Origin: Cannabis sativa
Taxonomy: Eukaryota > Streptophyta > Magnoliopsida > Rosales > Cannabaceae
NCBI RefSeq assembly: GCF_029168945.1
Contig: NC_083608.1
Coordinates: forward strand, 20,106,136 to 20,170,135
Direction: 5' to 3'
Length of the DNA stretch: 64,000 nucleotides
The position numbers were made by a program, and so were the translations under genes. The notes under the pieces were generated by a model. The model ran no database searches. It was not told where the DNA came from and saw nothing but the letters and a program-made list of their open reading frames with translations. Positions 1 to 11,868 of the stretch are shown here, piece after piece. Numbering within the stretch: position 1 is the stretch's first letter; every line of letters begins with the position of its first letter.

Positions 1-105
1 TTATGAAGTCTTGATCCGGATTATTTTCGTACGAGTCCCCGAAGCCCGTGGCGAGAAGGCACATACGCTCAGTCCGATGATAAACCTGCCGTTAAATTAC
101 CGAGC

Positions 106-1696
106 TCACTTTCGTTGAAAATGAGAGTTGAAAAAAATTGGTTCTCCCCGCGATGAACTCCCAAATAATCTAAAATCGCAAAGTTTGAGCCGAGCTGAGG
201 AGACTCGACGTGTTCGTATAAGAACCGATTTCCCATCGCTGAGCAGACCGTCGTCGTTGCCGCCGAGGAAAAGATCGGGGTTGCCGTCGCCGCAAAAAAA
301 TTTCAAATTGCCGCCGTGACAAATTTTGGAATTGTTGTTGCGAGGAAGGTCAAATTGTGGTTGCGAAGGAGGTTGTTGTTGCCGTTCCTGAGGAGCCGCA
401 TGACTCCGAGAAGACGAACCACTGTGCGATCGCGATCGACTATACGTTTGAATGAAATTGTCAAAGCGTGGGTTAAATATTCGGGCACGTTGTTCGTGCG
501 TCAAATTACCCCCCCAAGTGGCACGCATAGCCGAGAATATATCCGCTACGTTGCTCATCATTTCGCAGTTGGTCGGGGGAGGCACCGTTGATCGAGTCGA
601 GGGATTGGTTTCTTTCCCTTGCCCTCGAGCCTTTTACCCACGCCTTTGATAGTCGATCTTTGGCCTAGAACCGTTTCCATAACGTCAAACCGATAACCGC
701 ATCGCATTCGCATTCAATCCCGCATCGCCCGGGATTGTCGTTCCGCCGCTTCCTATCAAGCTCCTTGACGCTCCTCCTATTTAAATCAAAATTATTAGAA
801 TATGTAATTAATATAAAATATAAATTTTAATAATAAATCATTTTAATCACTTACATAATCTTTTGGAGCTAATTCATTAACGAAAGTTCCAGACGGTTTT
901 TTCACATGGATCTCCTTCCATGCTTCAACTACATGCTCTCCAGGAGGACCCCCCTATACAAATATAAACAATTAAATTAGTTTATTATAAGAAAAAAAAT
1001 ATTATTAACTATTAAAGAATTTTTTTTTTATGAAACATTTAACAATTAAAGAATTAATACATACCATTCCGTGGCGTATGGACGCCAACGATTTTGTGCC
1101 TTGCGTTGTTGGATATTTCATTAGTTGCCGATTCGATTTATTTTTAGTTGAACGATTCAAAAATGCCTCGCTAACGAACAATTCGCAAACCTATTTCCAA
1201 GTCTCGTATTCAAGTAGTCGTGGGGAATTTGAGAACTGTGTCCCAATCTTCTGGTTTTTTGTAATGTTGTTTGAAATGCTTGTGTCTGAGTGTCTTTCGC
1301 TCACTATACCGCTCCGCCATCACCGAATATAAAGTCCCCATAAGTAGGTCTCGATGGGGATTCCCATCGATATCAAAGTAGTACTATGTAATAAAAGTAA
1401 TTTAAAGTAATGTTAATTTATAAATGAGGACATAAAATTATTACAACTTTTAATAATTCAAAGTCACTCACTCTAATTCGATTGAGCACTTCGATCCTTG
1501 TATTGTTCTGGGTACATCGAAAAAAATTTAGATGACCACCCGGCACAACATGCTTACTTGTTGGCCAAGAAATCGAACATAATTGCTTGCTTCGCCGCCA
1601 ACAACTTTGCCTCGTTTCAAGATCTACCTCCACCGCAAGTGGCTTACCAAAGATCTCTCTTTTTTTTTTCGAGATTAGCGTTTGCCGCAACCCCAC
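106..1696 (-). pseudogene. CACTA second gene (Ptta/En/Spm plant transposase-like), decayed
   Basis: Downstream of the TNP2-like gene, pieces of the second CACTA gene can be read on the minus strand. Around 1260-1130, in shifting frames, is a stretch resembling the family's conserved core (an exon tail like ETWK-VC-LFVSEAFLNRS). At about 960-865 an open stretch reads EAWKEIHVKKPSGTFVNEL, the signature of plant transposase Ptta/En/Spm proteins. At 585-106 lies a low-complexity Ser/Arg/Gln/Pro-rich C-terminal part with MSNVADIFSAMRATWGGNL and LTHEQRARIFNPRF. TnpA-type proteins of this family bind the subterminal repeats. The reading frame is broken and introns were not resolved. Confidence 0.65.
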
Positions 1697-2139
1697 GACC
1701 CTTTCGACCGTGAGGTGAAACTATATATATTCGAGTGGAAAAATAATTTTATTAGTAAATCATACATTCACCGTTTATATTCGGTAACAATTGTAGATTT
1801 GAAAAAATATGAAAACCTCGCTTCGCAAGACGACGGCATTCGAAGGACTGGGGATCCCCGCCATCACCATCCCCACCGTGGTATGTCGCTAACGTAGCCG
1901 ACATTTTACTTTACTTTGAAGACTCGGAAAAAATGTAAGAATTCACAAATGTGAAACACATAATTGAAATATCACACAAATGTTAATGCGAAAGAAATTA
2001 AATAGTCCTTTAATTGTAAAAAAATTTAATAACAAATGTTTACAAAATAAAAGTTACACTGAAGAATCACTATCATTTCCATCATTCACTAAGTTTACAT
2101 TTTCATCCTCCACATGTTCAACTAGTAAATCATCTACTT

Positions 2140-5100
2140 TCAAAGAACATAATTTTCATCAAGTTCATTATTCTCTATCTCGAATCCACTAACTGATCTG
2201 GACGATTCAACAATTACCTGAGGTTCATTCGATTGCATAATCAACTCTCCAAGATCAACCGTCAACACAAAATTGGCAGAGTTAGAATCACTAACAACAT
2301 CTACATCAGTCTCATCTTCGTTGTCAGTAATGTCCCAAATTTGTCGATTGCTAATATCTTCAACAACCTTCCAATCGCGACCTCCGAGTTGGATCTTCAA
2401 GATAGAAAACTTGCTTCGCCCGGTTAGCAAGGATGTACGGCTTCATCTGATACCAATATCCACGAGTATTTATACTAGTTATATTATTTTCATGATTGTC
2501 TTCTTCTTAATGGATTAGTGTTATACCATTTACATTCAAACAATGACACCGTATATGCACCAAGATAAGATATAGTGATTACATCTTCAAGTGTGCCGTA
2601 ATAATTAAACCCTTCGGGCCCAAAGAATAACAAGAACACCACTATTTTGTGTCTTCCGCTTTTGGTCTCGCTTGATGCAATAAACCGAACACCATTCACT
2701 ACACAACCTTCGTAAAATGTTGCTGGCACACCTAATCTCTAAGCGAGAGCCGAGTAACTCATCACCATTTTGTAAAGTTCAAGCTTGTGCAACTCATATA
2801 TCTAAATACATAAAATGTATTAATATGAGAGGAATATAAATGATTGAATTAAAACTTTACAATTTTGTCGTTATACCTTCTTATGAAACCACGGACGGAA
2901 AGTTTGCCTATGCAAGACATCGTGATTACCATTAGGATATTCATGCTTGATCTTGTCCAAATGTTCACTGTGAAGTATGATAATGTCAAGATACAATAGA
3001 GGGAGATAGAAAATAAAAACTAAAAATTTAATAAAATAATTTATAAAAATGTAACAAACTTACTCTAAGTAAGCTTGGATTTCGTGAGAATTTTGAAGAA
3101 TGTACCACTCACTTTTTCACGACCGATATGATCAAGAGGCTTGATAAGTCCGCTAGTTAAAGGACGAGATTGAGAATTAAAAACCGAGAGATAGCGACAA
3201 ATGTAAGGCGCATCTTCATTTCGATCAAGCCGATTAAATCTTGTTTCACACCCTTTAAAGTACATTGAACAAAAGGTTACCGCCTCACAAAGCAACATAA
3301 CCTTCGCAATCGACCCTTCGTGACGTGTCTTATTTCCCACATAATTCTTCAATTTTTTCATGTACCTTTCAAAAGGATACATCCATCTCATAAAGACCGA
3401 CCACCCAATATCGCTTCTTCGTGCAAATGCAATACCAAGTGTATCATTATGTCAAAAAGCCGGAGGAAAAATCAATTCCATCTTGCACAATAAATGTAAT
3501 TAAATTATTTTAAGCATCCTCCATATCTTTTACATTTTTGTAGTTCTGTAGAGCATAACTCGTTTAAAAAAATTACACAACCGAGTAATAGTTGTCAGCA
3601 AAGTGTCACGAGGTAGAAATTTACTGACACCAACCGCTAGTACTCGCCGCATAATGACATGACAATCGTGGATTTTAACCCAATAATGTTAGACTATCTC
3701 GAGAAACTTTGCTCTTTAAATTTGAACAAGCCATCGAGAAACTTTATTCCTTTAACAAACCGACAAAAAAGTTGTCTTTTCTCACGAGTCAAAACATAAG
3801 GAGCATGCGGCTTCATTAGCCTCCCATTCCCATCTTCATAAATCCACAACGATTCCCTAATACCCATCTTCTTTAAATCATGGCGCGCATTGGTCAGTGT
3901 CCTTTGATTTATCATTATCCAAGATGGTTCCTAGAGACTATCACACACATTCTTCTCAACATGCATGACATCAATGTTGTGTTTTAAAATATTCGTGCTC
4001 CAATACTCCAACTCGTAGAAAATACTTTTTTTCCTCCAATTATAATTTTCTCGCAACTCTTCTACGTTTCACGCCCCCAAAATTTTCATGATGTCCTAAT
4101 CGGGGTTCCTGAGAGCATTAACTTGTGATAATATTTCTTCACAAGTAAATCGTCCTGAGAGGTCTTCTTTCAACTTTACCATCAAATCGAGTATCCCTTC
4201 TCATTGCATGGTTACTTGGCAAGAACCTTCGATGACCAACATATGATGTCTTCCCGATCACTCGAATGGACGTCGTGTCTTCATTACAAGTAGGCAAGCT
4301 TTATAACCTTGACCACTCCACCTGCACAAGCTACTACGAGCAGAAAATCATTCACTCGTCCACAAAAGCGCAAAGCACGCATGGTGAACATCGAGTTGGT
4401 CGAACTATCTCTCGTTGCTACCCCATTATTCCACAACTACTTTAATTCATCCACCAAAGGTCTTAAAAATATATCCATGTCTTTACCCGGAGATTTTGCA
4501 CTGTGAATTGTGGTAGATAGCAAAACATAATTATCTTTCATACATAACCAAGGTGGTAGATTATAGCTAGCCAACACCATCCGGCCACATGCCGTATGCA
4601 AGACTCGTGTTGCCAAATGGATTAAATCCATCAGCACTAACCCAAGTCGAACATTTCGGGTCCCTTGCAAACTCGGATGTTTTGCATCAAAGTCTTTCCA
4701 AGCTAAACCATCGACCGGTGTCGCAACACCCCATCATCTTTTGATTTTCCAAGCATGATGCCATATCATGCTTTTCGCCGTAATCCTCGAACTATATAAT
4801 CTTTTAAGTCGAGGTGTCAACGAAAGTATCGCATGACTTTGCAAGGAACTTTTTTTCCTTTCCCGTTCTCTGAAGTAACCCAACGACTAGTTCCGCAAAT
4901 CGGACAAGCCTCCTCGGATGCATTCTCCTTATAAAATAAGCAACAATTATACAAACGTACATCGATATTATCATAACCCAAGCCTAATTTCTTCAATCTC
5001 TTTTTGCCTCGTAGTAAGTTGATGGAATATTATTTTCCTTCTAAACGCAAACTTTAAAAGCTTCAATAATTCTTCAAAGATGTTATTAGAATTTTTCCCC

Positions 5101-5574
5101 TAACTTTTAAATGCAATAGCTTTTGCTAAAAGTTAAGAGATGAAATCCAATCACAACCGGATACAATTCACTTCAATTTCCTCAAATAAGTCATCAAATT
5201 GTGGGTTCGTGGTTGGTTGTTCATCTTCTCCTCGTGGTTCCTCGCCATGTCGAGGGAAAGAAGTCTTCTAAAATAGAATCATTTCATCCTCTCGATTCAA
5301 CATCTAAGAATCGCTACATCAACGACGCATCCTCGTGCTCCCCGTGATAAATCCACTTCTCATATCCTTGCATAAAACCTCGATCAAATACGTGTGCTCT
5401 AACCCTATCTATTTTTTCAAACCTACTATTTATACATCTCACACAAGGACATCGTATTCGTCCATCACAATCCTTATGTTCTGATGCCATTGCTAAAAAG
5501 GCTTGTAGACCATTCCAAAATTCATGGCAACCACGATTTCTGATTTTGGTCCAAGACTTATCGATTGTCGCCAT
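2140..5574 (-). pseudogene. CACTA transposase (TNP2-type), decayed
   Basis: Fragments of one transposase appear in the expected order on the minus strand. The transposase-associated N-terminal domain is at 5574-5314 (MATIDKSWTKIRNRG start; C-P-C-V-R-C cysteine cluster). The Tnp2 core is at about 4670-4437 (RNVRLGL, NLPPWLCMK, KSPGKDMDIFLRPLVDELK) and continues at 3915-3694. A DUF4218-like segment is at 3391-3065 (MRWMYPFERYMKKLKNYV, EGSIAKVMLLCEAVTFCS). A DUF4216-like segment is at 2729-2490 and the acidic C-terminal tail is at 2430-2140. Frameshifts and stops separate the pieces. An acceptor (ATTGTAG) lies directly before the ATG at 5574, so the first coding exon starts with the start codon. 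In active relatives the protein cuts and pastes the element; here it is dead. Confidence 0.85.
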
Positions 5575-5611
5575 CTACAATTTAGACGACAAATGAAGTA
5601 TTAAATATTTA

Positions 5612-6113
5612 AATTTTTGTAAAGTCTTATGAAATTTTATGAGTACGAATTTTATGATATATTTTTAAATATAATTATAAATATGAATTATTATTGTTCT
5701 TTATTATTAATTTTTAAATTTTTGTAAAGTCTTATGAAATTTTATAAGTACAAAAGTTATGATATATTTTTAAATATAATTATAAATATGAATTATTATT
5801 GTTCTTTATTATTAATTTTTAAATTTTTTTAAAGTCTTATGAAATTTTATGAGTACAAAAGTTATGATATATTTTTAAATATAATTATAAATATGAATTT
5901 TGTAAAGTATTATGAAATTTTATGAATATAAATTTTATGATATATTTTTAAATATAATTATAAATATGAATTATTATTGTTCTTTATTATTAATTTTTAA
6001 ATTTTTGTAAAGTCTTATGAAATTTTATGAGTACAAAAGTTATGATATATTTTTAATATAATTATAAATATGAATTATTATTGTTCTTTATTATTAATTT
6101 TTAATTTTTTGTG
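5612..6113. repeat. AT-rich tandem repeat, about 105-bp unit, five copies
   Basis: The phrase GTAAAGTCTTATGAAATTTT recurs at 5619, 5724, about 5829, 5902 (a shortened unit) and 6007. The period is therefore about 105 bp, with one copy deleted to about 73 bp. The unit continues with TATGATATATTTTTAAATATA and TTATTGTTCTTTATTATTAA. The array sits in the inferred first intron of the CACTA element, just upstream of the transposase start codon. Confidence 0.85.
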
Positions 6114-6922
6114 TTATTTTTATTATTTATAAAAAAATAAATTTATTTTCTAATTTTAAATAAATATCAAATAATTAAATTTTAAATGAATTATTACTTT
6201 TTGAAACTTAAAATTAGTTATCAAAATTTAAACTAATTATATTATAAAAAAATTCATTTTATATATTACACTATAAAAATTCATTAAATTACTAAATTTT
6301 AAATTTTAAATTTTTAAATTTTTGAATTATTTATCATTTATATAAAAATAAATTTATTTTCTAAATTAAAATAAATATAAAATAATTAATTTTTACCACC
6401 TTAAAAATACAAAAAAAATTATTTTTTAAAATTCAAATAAAAGTTAATCCATTTAATTTAAATTTTAATTAAAATTAAAAAATAAATCAAATCTTCTAAT
6501 TAATCTTTTTAACTTTTAATATTTATATTATTTATTAAGTTACTAAAAAACTAATTATTATTATTTAAAAAAATCTTTTTATATATATATATTAAGCTAC
6601 AAACTAATATTTTTTTTTTTCTAATTTTTTAAATTTTTTTCAATATTCTAAATTTGCTAAATTTACTTTTCAAATTTTAGCAAACTTAACAACAAATTAA
6701 TTTAATATCAATAAAATCTGACATAAAATAAACAAATACAAACAAATACAAATTACTAATTACTAAAATTAATTAAAAAACCTACAAATAACAACAATAC
6801 AATATACAACATTGTTACAATATATAAATTATATATACATTAACATATACTATATATTTTCTTCAAAAAAAAACCATATACTATATATTTTATATACACA
6901 AATATATAAATAAAAAAAATAA
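6114..6922. other. AT-rich stretch without genes
   Basis: This is very AT-rich, simple-sequence-like DNA with TA runs, inside the inferred CACTA intron. I see no coding potential or repeat structure worth naming. Confidence 0.6.
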
Positions 6923-7377
6923 TACAGTAGAACCTCTATCCAAGAATACACTTGGGACCAAGTAAATTATATTCTAATTGGGAGGTTATAACTAAATAGA
7001 GTTACACTAGAAAAAAAAAATTAAAAAACCAAAAAATATCAATGTAACAATAATAACAACAAATAATCATTAATACTATATCATAATAGAAATATTTTAG
7101 AGTAAATATAATTTCATACATGTATTATAATTTAAAATAAAATTATTAATTTTATATAATTAAATAAATTTACAGAATACACGTATATATTTTATTAAGA
7201 TGTAATTATTCTTATATAGAGGTATACTTTGTTAATACGGGACTTAGAAAATGTATAACTAATTACAATTTAGAGGTTATTCTTATTTATAACTGGCCCA
7301 AATCGGGACTTGATTTTCTTATAACAAATTAGAGGTTATTCTTGAATAGAGTATTCTTAAATAGAGGTTCTACTGTA
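6923..7377. mobile_element. Emigrant/Lemi1-like (pogo/mariner) MITE with TA duplication
   Basis: The ends are perfect inverted repeats: CAGTAGAACCTCTAT at 6925 and ATAGAGGTTCTACTG ending at 7375, each flanked by TA. This terminus matches the plant pogo-like MITEs Emigrant and Lemi1, which insert at TA. The interior has no coding capacity. It is nested in the CACTA intron, so it is younger than the CACTA insertion or was carried by it. A decayed relative lies at about 30660-30956. Confidence 0.87.
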
Positions 7378-7901
7378 TATACAAAATATACACTATACTA
7401 TTATGTTTAAACTGTTATATAAATATAATATATATATATACAGATTAATATATACAATACATACACTACACTGTTATGTATAATATATATATAATGTACA
7501 GTTTTTATACTTTACATAATAATACAATACAATATATATACTACACTGCTATATACATATATATAAACTGTTATATACAAATATATATATAATATACAGT
7601 TTTTATAAAGTATATATACACATAAAAAAATCAAAACTTATATATATACCCAATTATATATACACAAATATACATAAACATATATTTATATATAAATATA
7701 CCCAATTTTATATACAAAAATATATATACACACAAATTTTTCTATATAAAAACCTACACTTATAAACTCAAAATTATTTAAAACCTAAAATATATAACAT
7801 TCAAAATTTAAATATACATTATATAAACCAATCTAAAACCTAAAACTATATAATAACAAATCTAAAATACTAAAAAAAAAACAATACTTACCTAAAATAA
7901 C
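7378..7901. other. AT-rich stretch with TATATA runs
   Basis: Microsatellite-like TATA and ATATAC runs, still inside the inferred CACTA intron. A minus-strand splice donor (TTTTAG then GTAAGTATT) is at 7890-7891. No gene is seen. Confidence 0.5.
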
Positions 7902-7981
7902 TGGTGGTGCGTCGGGGTGGTGGTACGTCGGGGTGGTGGTGCGTCGGGGTGGTGGTGCGTCGGAGTGGTGGTGCGTCGGAG
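7902..7981. repeat. GC-rich minisatellite, five 16-bp units
   Basis: Five back-to-back copies of TGGTGGTGCGTCGGGG fill 80 bp. The second copy has A for G at position 8 and the last two end in GGAG. The array is sharply GC-rich against its AT-rich surroundings. It lies in the inferred 5'-UTR exon of the CACTA element, on the exon side of the donor at 7890. Confidence 0.93.
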
Positions 7982-8089
7982 ATGGAGGCGGTGGAAATTT
8001 TAAAAGGAGAAGGGGAAGGAGGAGGCTATTAGGGTTTTTTTTGAGAGAAAATGGAAAAATGGGGATGAGGGGTCTGATGGGGTATATAT

Positions 8090-8472
8090 AGTGTTATTAG
8101 CGGCTGGGTAACAGCGGCGACCCCGCCGCTAATAACATTTAATTATTTTTTTTATTTTTTTAAATAAAATACTATTAGCTACGGGGTCCGCCGCTAATAC
8201 CCCGCCGCTAATACTTTGAATCAATATGGGCGTGATTTTTCCCGCCCACCTATTAGCTACGGCGGGTATTAGCCGGACCCCGCCGCTAATAGTAATAGCG
8301 GCGGGCATTAGCTGGATTGTACCCCGCACGTTATTAATATTTTAAAAAAAAAAAAAATTCTGCCCCCCAATAGCGGCCAAGCAGGGGCTCCGCCGCTAAT
8401 AGCCCCATTATTAGCGGCGGAGGAGCTCCGCCGCTAATAGGCCCGCCGCTATTGGTGGGAATTCTTGTAGTG
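8090..8472 (-). repeat. CACTA subterminal repeats and terminal repeat
   Basis: About a dozen copies of TAGCGGCGG or its complement CCGCCGCTA occur in both orientations, in clusters with GGGCC and GGGGTC spacers, ending in the terminus CACTACAAGAAT (minus strand, 8472-8461). Such clustered motifs in CACTA ends are binding sites for the element's own DNA-binding protein. The opposing copies could fold into hairpins. Confidence 0.85.
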
Positions 8473-8635
8473 TAAAAACACATTTAGTCATAACAAATTG
8501 TAATTTTTGTGACTAATACTTTTAGCTACGGATCTTTTAGTCACAATATAATAATGATAATTTATAATTAGTGACAAATTTTTTATCTTTAATCACAAAT
8601 TTTGTTGTGACTAAAAGTAAAATTTTTTTGTAGTG
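8473..8635. mobile_element. Fragment of a second CACTA-like nonautonomous element
   Basis: Read on the minus strand from 8635, the sequence begins CACTACAAAAAAATTTTAC, a CACTA-type terminus. It carries dispersed TTTAGTCACAA / TTGTGACTAAA motifs in both orientations, like a small CACTA-derived MITE. It stops abruptly at the terminus of the large CACTA element, which suggests the large element inserted into it. The partner end is not in the window. Confidence 0.6.
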
Positions 8636-9020
8636 GTTAAATTGTTGTAGATAACAAATAATAGTGAGAGATCTAATTTCAACAAGTTGCTTACTGTATA
8701 AATATATTAATTTCAAATGACTTGATAAATATATATTTTTTAAATTTGTATTTGCTTTATGTACGAAGTTATGAGTGCTAACGATTCTCAATATTGGAGT
8801 TCATGTGGTGGTGGGCGTGGCTTGCGTGGGTAATAGGTATATAGTCCCAACAAAGACAAAAGTGTAACAAGTATTTTAATTATTTTTATAATATTTTTGT
8901 TTGCATGTAAAATTTGGAAATTAATATGTTATAAATGCATGCTTGCCACGTAGATGTCCTCTCCTATCAACATATATAATGTCCAACTCTCCCACACGCG
9001 GACCTCGTTTTATCTACTAT

Positions 9021-9029
9021 TATATATAC
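9021..9029 (+). promoter_or_regulatory. Candidate TATA box of the universal stress protein gene
   Basis: TATATATAC lies about 65-75 bp before the start codon at 9095, a usual distance for a plant core promoter with a short leader. The region is AT-rich, so the match alone is weak evidence. Confidence 0.4.
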
Positions 9030-9094
9030 TTATATTGATCAAAGGAAAGAAAGAAAACTTAGAATAGGTAATTCATAAAAGAGAGAGATATACT

Positions 9095-10257
9095 ATGGCA
9101 GGTGAGATGATGAGGGGATCAAGGAAGACAATGAAGGTGATGGTGGCAATGGACGACAGCGAATGCAGCTTCAACGCTCTCAAGTGGGCACTGGACCACT
9201 TATTTGTTACGCCTCCAGAGATGGGAACAACAGTACTGGCGGAGGAGCCCAACCCGGTGGAGCCTGACATGCTGGTTCTCGTCCATGTTCAGCAGCCTTT
9301 TCAGCACTATGGTTTCCCTGCTGGACCAGGTGGATCTGGTTTGTCTACACTTAATTTGCATGTGTATAATCATGATATAAAGATGTACTAGCTAGCTAAT
9401 TAATTAATTCATACAGCACATGTAAAAATATATGTAAGTTTGAAATTATTTGACAGCGGTATATGCAACAACATCAGTGGTGGAATCAGTGAGGAAAGCT
9501 CAGGAAGAGAATTCTGCGATTTTGATGTCTCGTGCATTACAAATGTGCAGAACGAAGCCGGTACCTATCTAATAATATAACTTAATTAATTTATGTTGCT
9601 TAATTTGGTTGGAGGAAAAGAATAAGTTTCATTATTCCATTTTTCTTTTCTTTGTATTTTAAAATATTAGAATCCAATTTCAATAGAATAACTTTTTCAC
9701 TATCCATTTTGAAATGAAAATAAAGGCTGTTCCGATATGCAAAAAAAACAATTTGACATTTTAAATTTTATGATATGCAAAAAAAATTTGACATTTAAAA
9801 TTTTATTCCATTCTTAACATTATTCCTCTCAACCTTAATTTTATATCTGCTAATCTAAAATTACTATGTTATGTATATAAATGTAGAATGTGAAAGCAGA
9901 AACACTGATTCTGGAGGGAGAACCAAAGGACAAGATATGTAACGCTACAGAGCAAATGCATATGGATCTCCTCGTCGTTGGTAGTCGTGGCCTTGGAACC
10001 ATCAAGAGGTATTTTATTTATATATTATATATGAGAAATACTATAAGAGTATCGCTATCACTCGTCCTTAATAGGAATGCTCATTATGTATGGACCCAAT
10101 ATAAAGATACTTTTTGTTTTACTTATTATTGGTTGGTTGTATATATAAATGCAGAGCATTTCTGGGGAGTGTAAGTGACTACTGTGCTCATCATGCAAAA
10201 TGTCCAATCCTAATAGTAAGGCCACCCAAGGAAACTGCTGTTCCGACTACCATGTGA
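9095..10257 (+). CDS. Universal stress protein A-like protein (four exons, 190 aa)
   Basis: Exons are 9095-9338, 9457-9560, 9887-10008 and 10155-10257; all introns are GT-AG, phases agree, and the total is 573 nt. The N-terminus has the USP beta strand and loop (KVMVAMDDSECSFNALKWAL), with the Asp that contacts adenine nucleotides. Across the last junction lies the ATP-binding signature G-2x-G-9x-G-S (GSRGLGTIKRAFLGS), followed by SDYCAHHAKCPILIV, typical of plant USPs. Family members are small, soluble nucleotide-binding proteins linked to stress responses; the exact role of this copy cannot be read from sequence. The stop is TGA at 10255. Nothing suggests damage. Confidence 0.93.
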
Positions 10258-11868
10258 AGGACTCATTATCTTTCTCCAACCAAGAAGTACTGTAATTGCG
10301 TAAATTAGTATCTTAATGAATAAGCTGGGGTTGATTTTTTTTTTGTTTGGGTGTGCTTTTTTATTTAGTAGTTTGTTTTGTATGTAAAAATTTCAAAAGC
10401 TTTTGTGTGTAATAAGAGGAACAGCAGTACATTTATATGATTTGAATGATCTAATAGTAGTAAACGATGGCCGAAAGAAGAAACAATGCATGTGAAAGCC
10501 AAAATTAAAGTAACAATTACGACTCAAAACAAAAGAAAAGACAAAATGACAAAAGGCGGAAAGAAAAGCAAGACAAACTAAACTAACTTAATAGTTATTA
10601 TTTCAAATAAAAGGCCCTGTAATTGTCTTATACTATAAAATATAAATATTTAAAAGATATAACCGTACATTTATTAAGGTATGACTTCTGTTAAAATTTA
10701 AATAACTTTAGCTAAATTAACGAGCGAAAAATAATTTGTAGGCTAATTATGATTTTTGCCTTTTGAAGTTTGAATTGTGACATATATTAAATCATGTTTC
10801 TTAATTTTTAAGGTCGTTAAAAATATTTTCTAAACTATTGAAATGGTTAGATTTAAGGACTTTTGTATAAACTATGCTTTTAAGATTTTGATATCTACTA
10901 AATAATGTCTCTTCAATGTAATTGTTTATATGTTAAATCATGCTCCTTAAATTTTGATATCTACCAAATTATGCCTTTCAAATTTTGACATGTACTAAAT
11001 CATGACTCGTAGACTTTTATCCATGTTAGATTTTTTTACTAAAATTGAAAAAAATCTTTAAATCTAATAATCTCAATAATTTAGATAGAGAATATAATTT
11101 AGTACATGTTAAAGTTTAATGGACAAAAATACTAATTAGTCTAATTAGGAACGTCAAATAAAGTAGTGTGTATAAAGTTTCATTGTTTGGTTTTGTTTCT
11201 TCTTTTGATAAATTACAGCCGACCAATTGTATGTAGCAGAAAAATAAAATAAAGCGAAGTAAGAAAAAATGTCCAAACTTCTAAACTATAGAAACCTTAA
11301 TAATTGCAGTTTCTATAATTAATTTGATTGCACAGTTTTACACTTGAAGATCTAATGTCTTTTGAAATTGCGATTTATCTGTTTGAACATTTGTATATAT
11401 ATTTGGTTACAATAAATATACAAATGAATGCTGCTTCTAGTTTTAGACTAGGGAAAATTAATAAAAAAAACACAAATACAACTGGGAGAAACAAAAGCTA
11501 CAAAACCATATTTTCAATTGAATAATTTTCCGGTTCATGTATACGTCTCCAAACATCTTTACAAGACCATTTTGTGATATATCTTCTGAAGTATTTCGTT
11601 AGTGTACAGTTTTGTTTTTACTATGTTTCAGAATATTTTCTCCTCTGTTCCAAACAATGTCAGAGTTTAGAATTAGTAAAAACTACTACATACAAAGTAC
11701 ACCCACATGTAAAAAAACAAAAATCAAACATACACGAGATTGAGAGGAGAAACAAGCTAACTGAAATTGGTCACTAGAGGCTCAACAAATTAACCCTGCA
11801 GATTAAGTCAAAATCACCATTAGTCAAAATAAAATGACAAATCATCAAACACTGGAGAAAACTAAATC
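10258..11868. other. Intergenic, no gene seen
   Basis: AT-rich spacer between the convergent universal stress protein and rhomboid genes. It presumably holds both 3' UTRs. A loosely repeated phrase (ATCATG..TTTTAAATTTTGATATCTACTAAAT) occurs at about 10780-11010. No coding region or clear transposon end was found. Confidence 0.6.

Larger units (their letters stand above)
1..8472 (-). mobile_element. Degenerate CACTA (En/Spm) DNA transposon, 5' part
   Basis: The element reads right to left. Its 5' terminus is at 8472, where the minus strand begins CACTACAAGAAT, the hallmark CACTA terminus. Next come subterminal TAGCGGCGG repeats (about 8090-8460), a probable untranslated first exon with a GTAAG donor at 7890-7891, and a long AT-rich intron. 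The broken transposase gene starts at 5574, and a second transposon gene lies below about 1700. The other terminus is beyond position 1, so the element exceeds 8.4 kb. Stops and frameshifts throughout show that it is not autonomous now. CACTA elements normally make 3-bp target duplications; this cannot be tested with one end missing. Confidence 0.88.
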
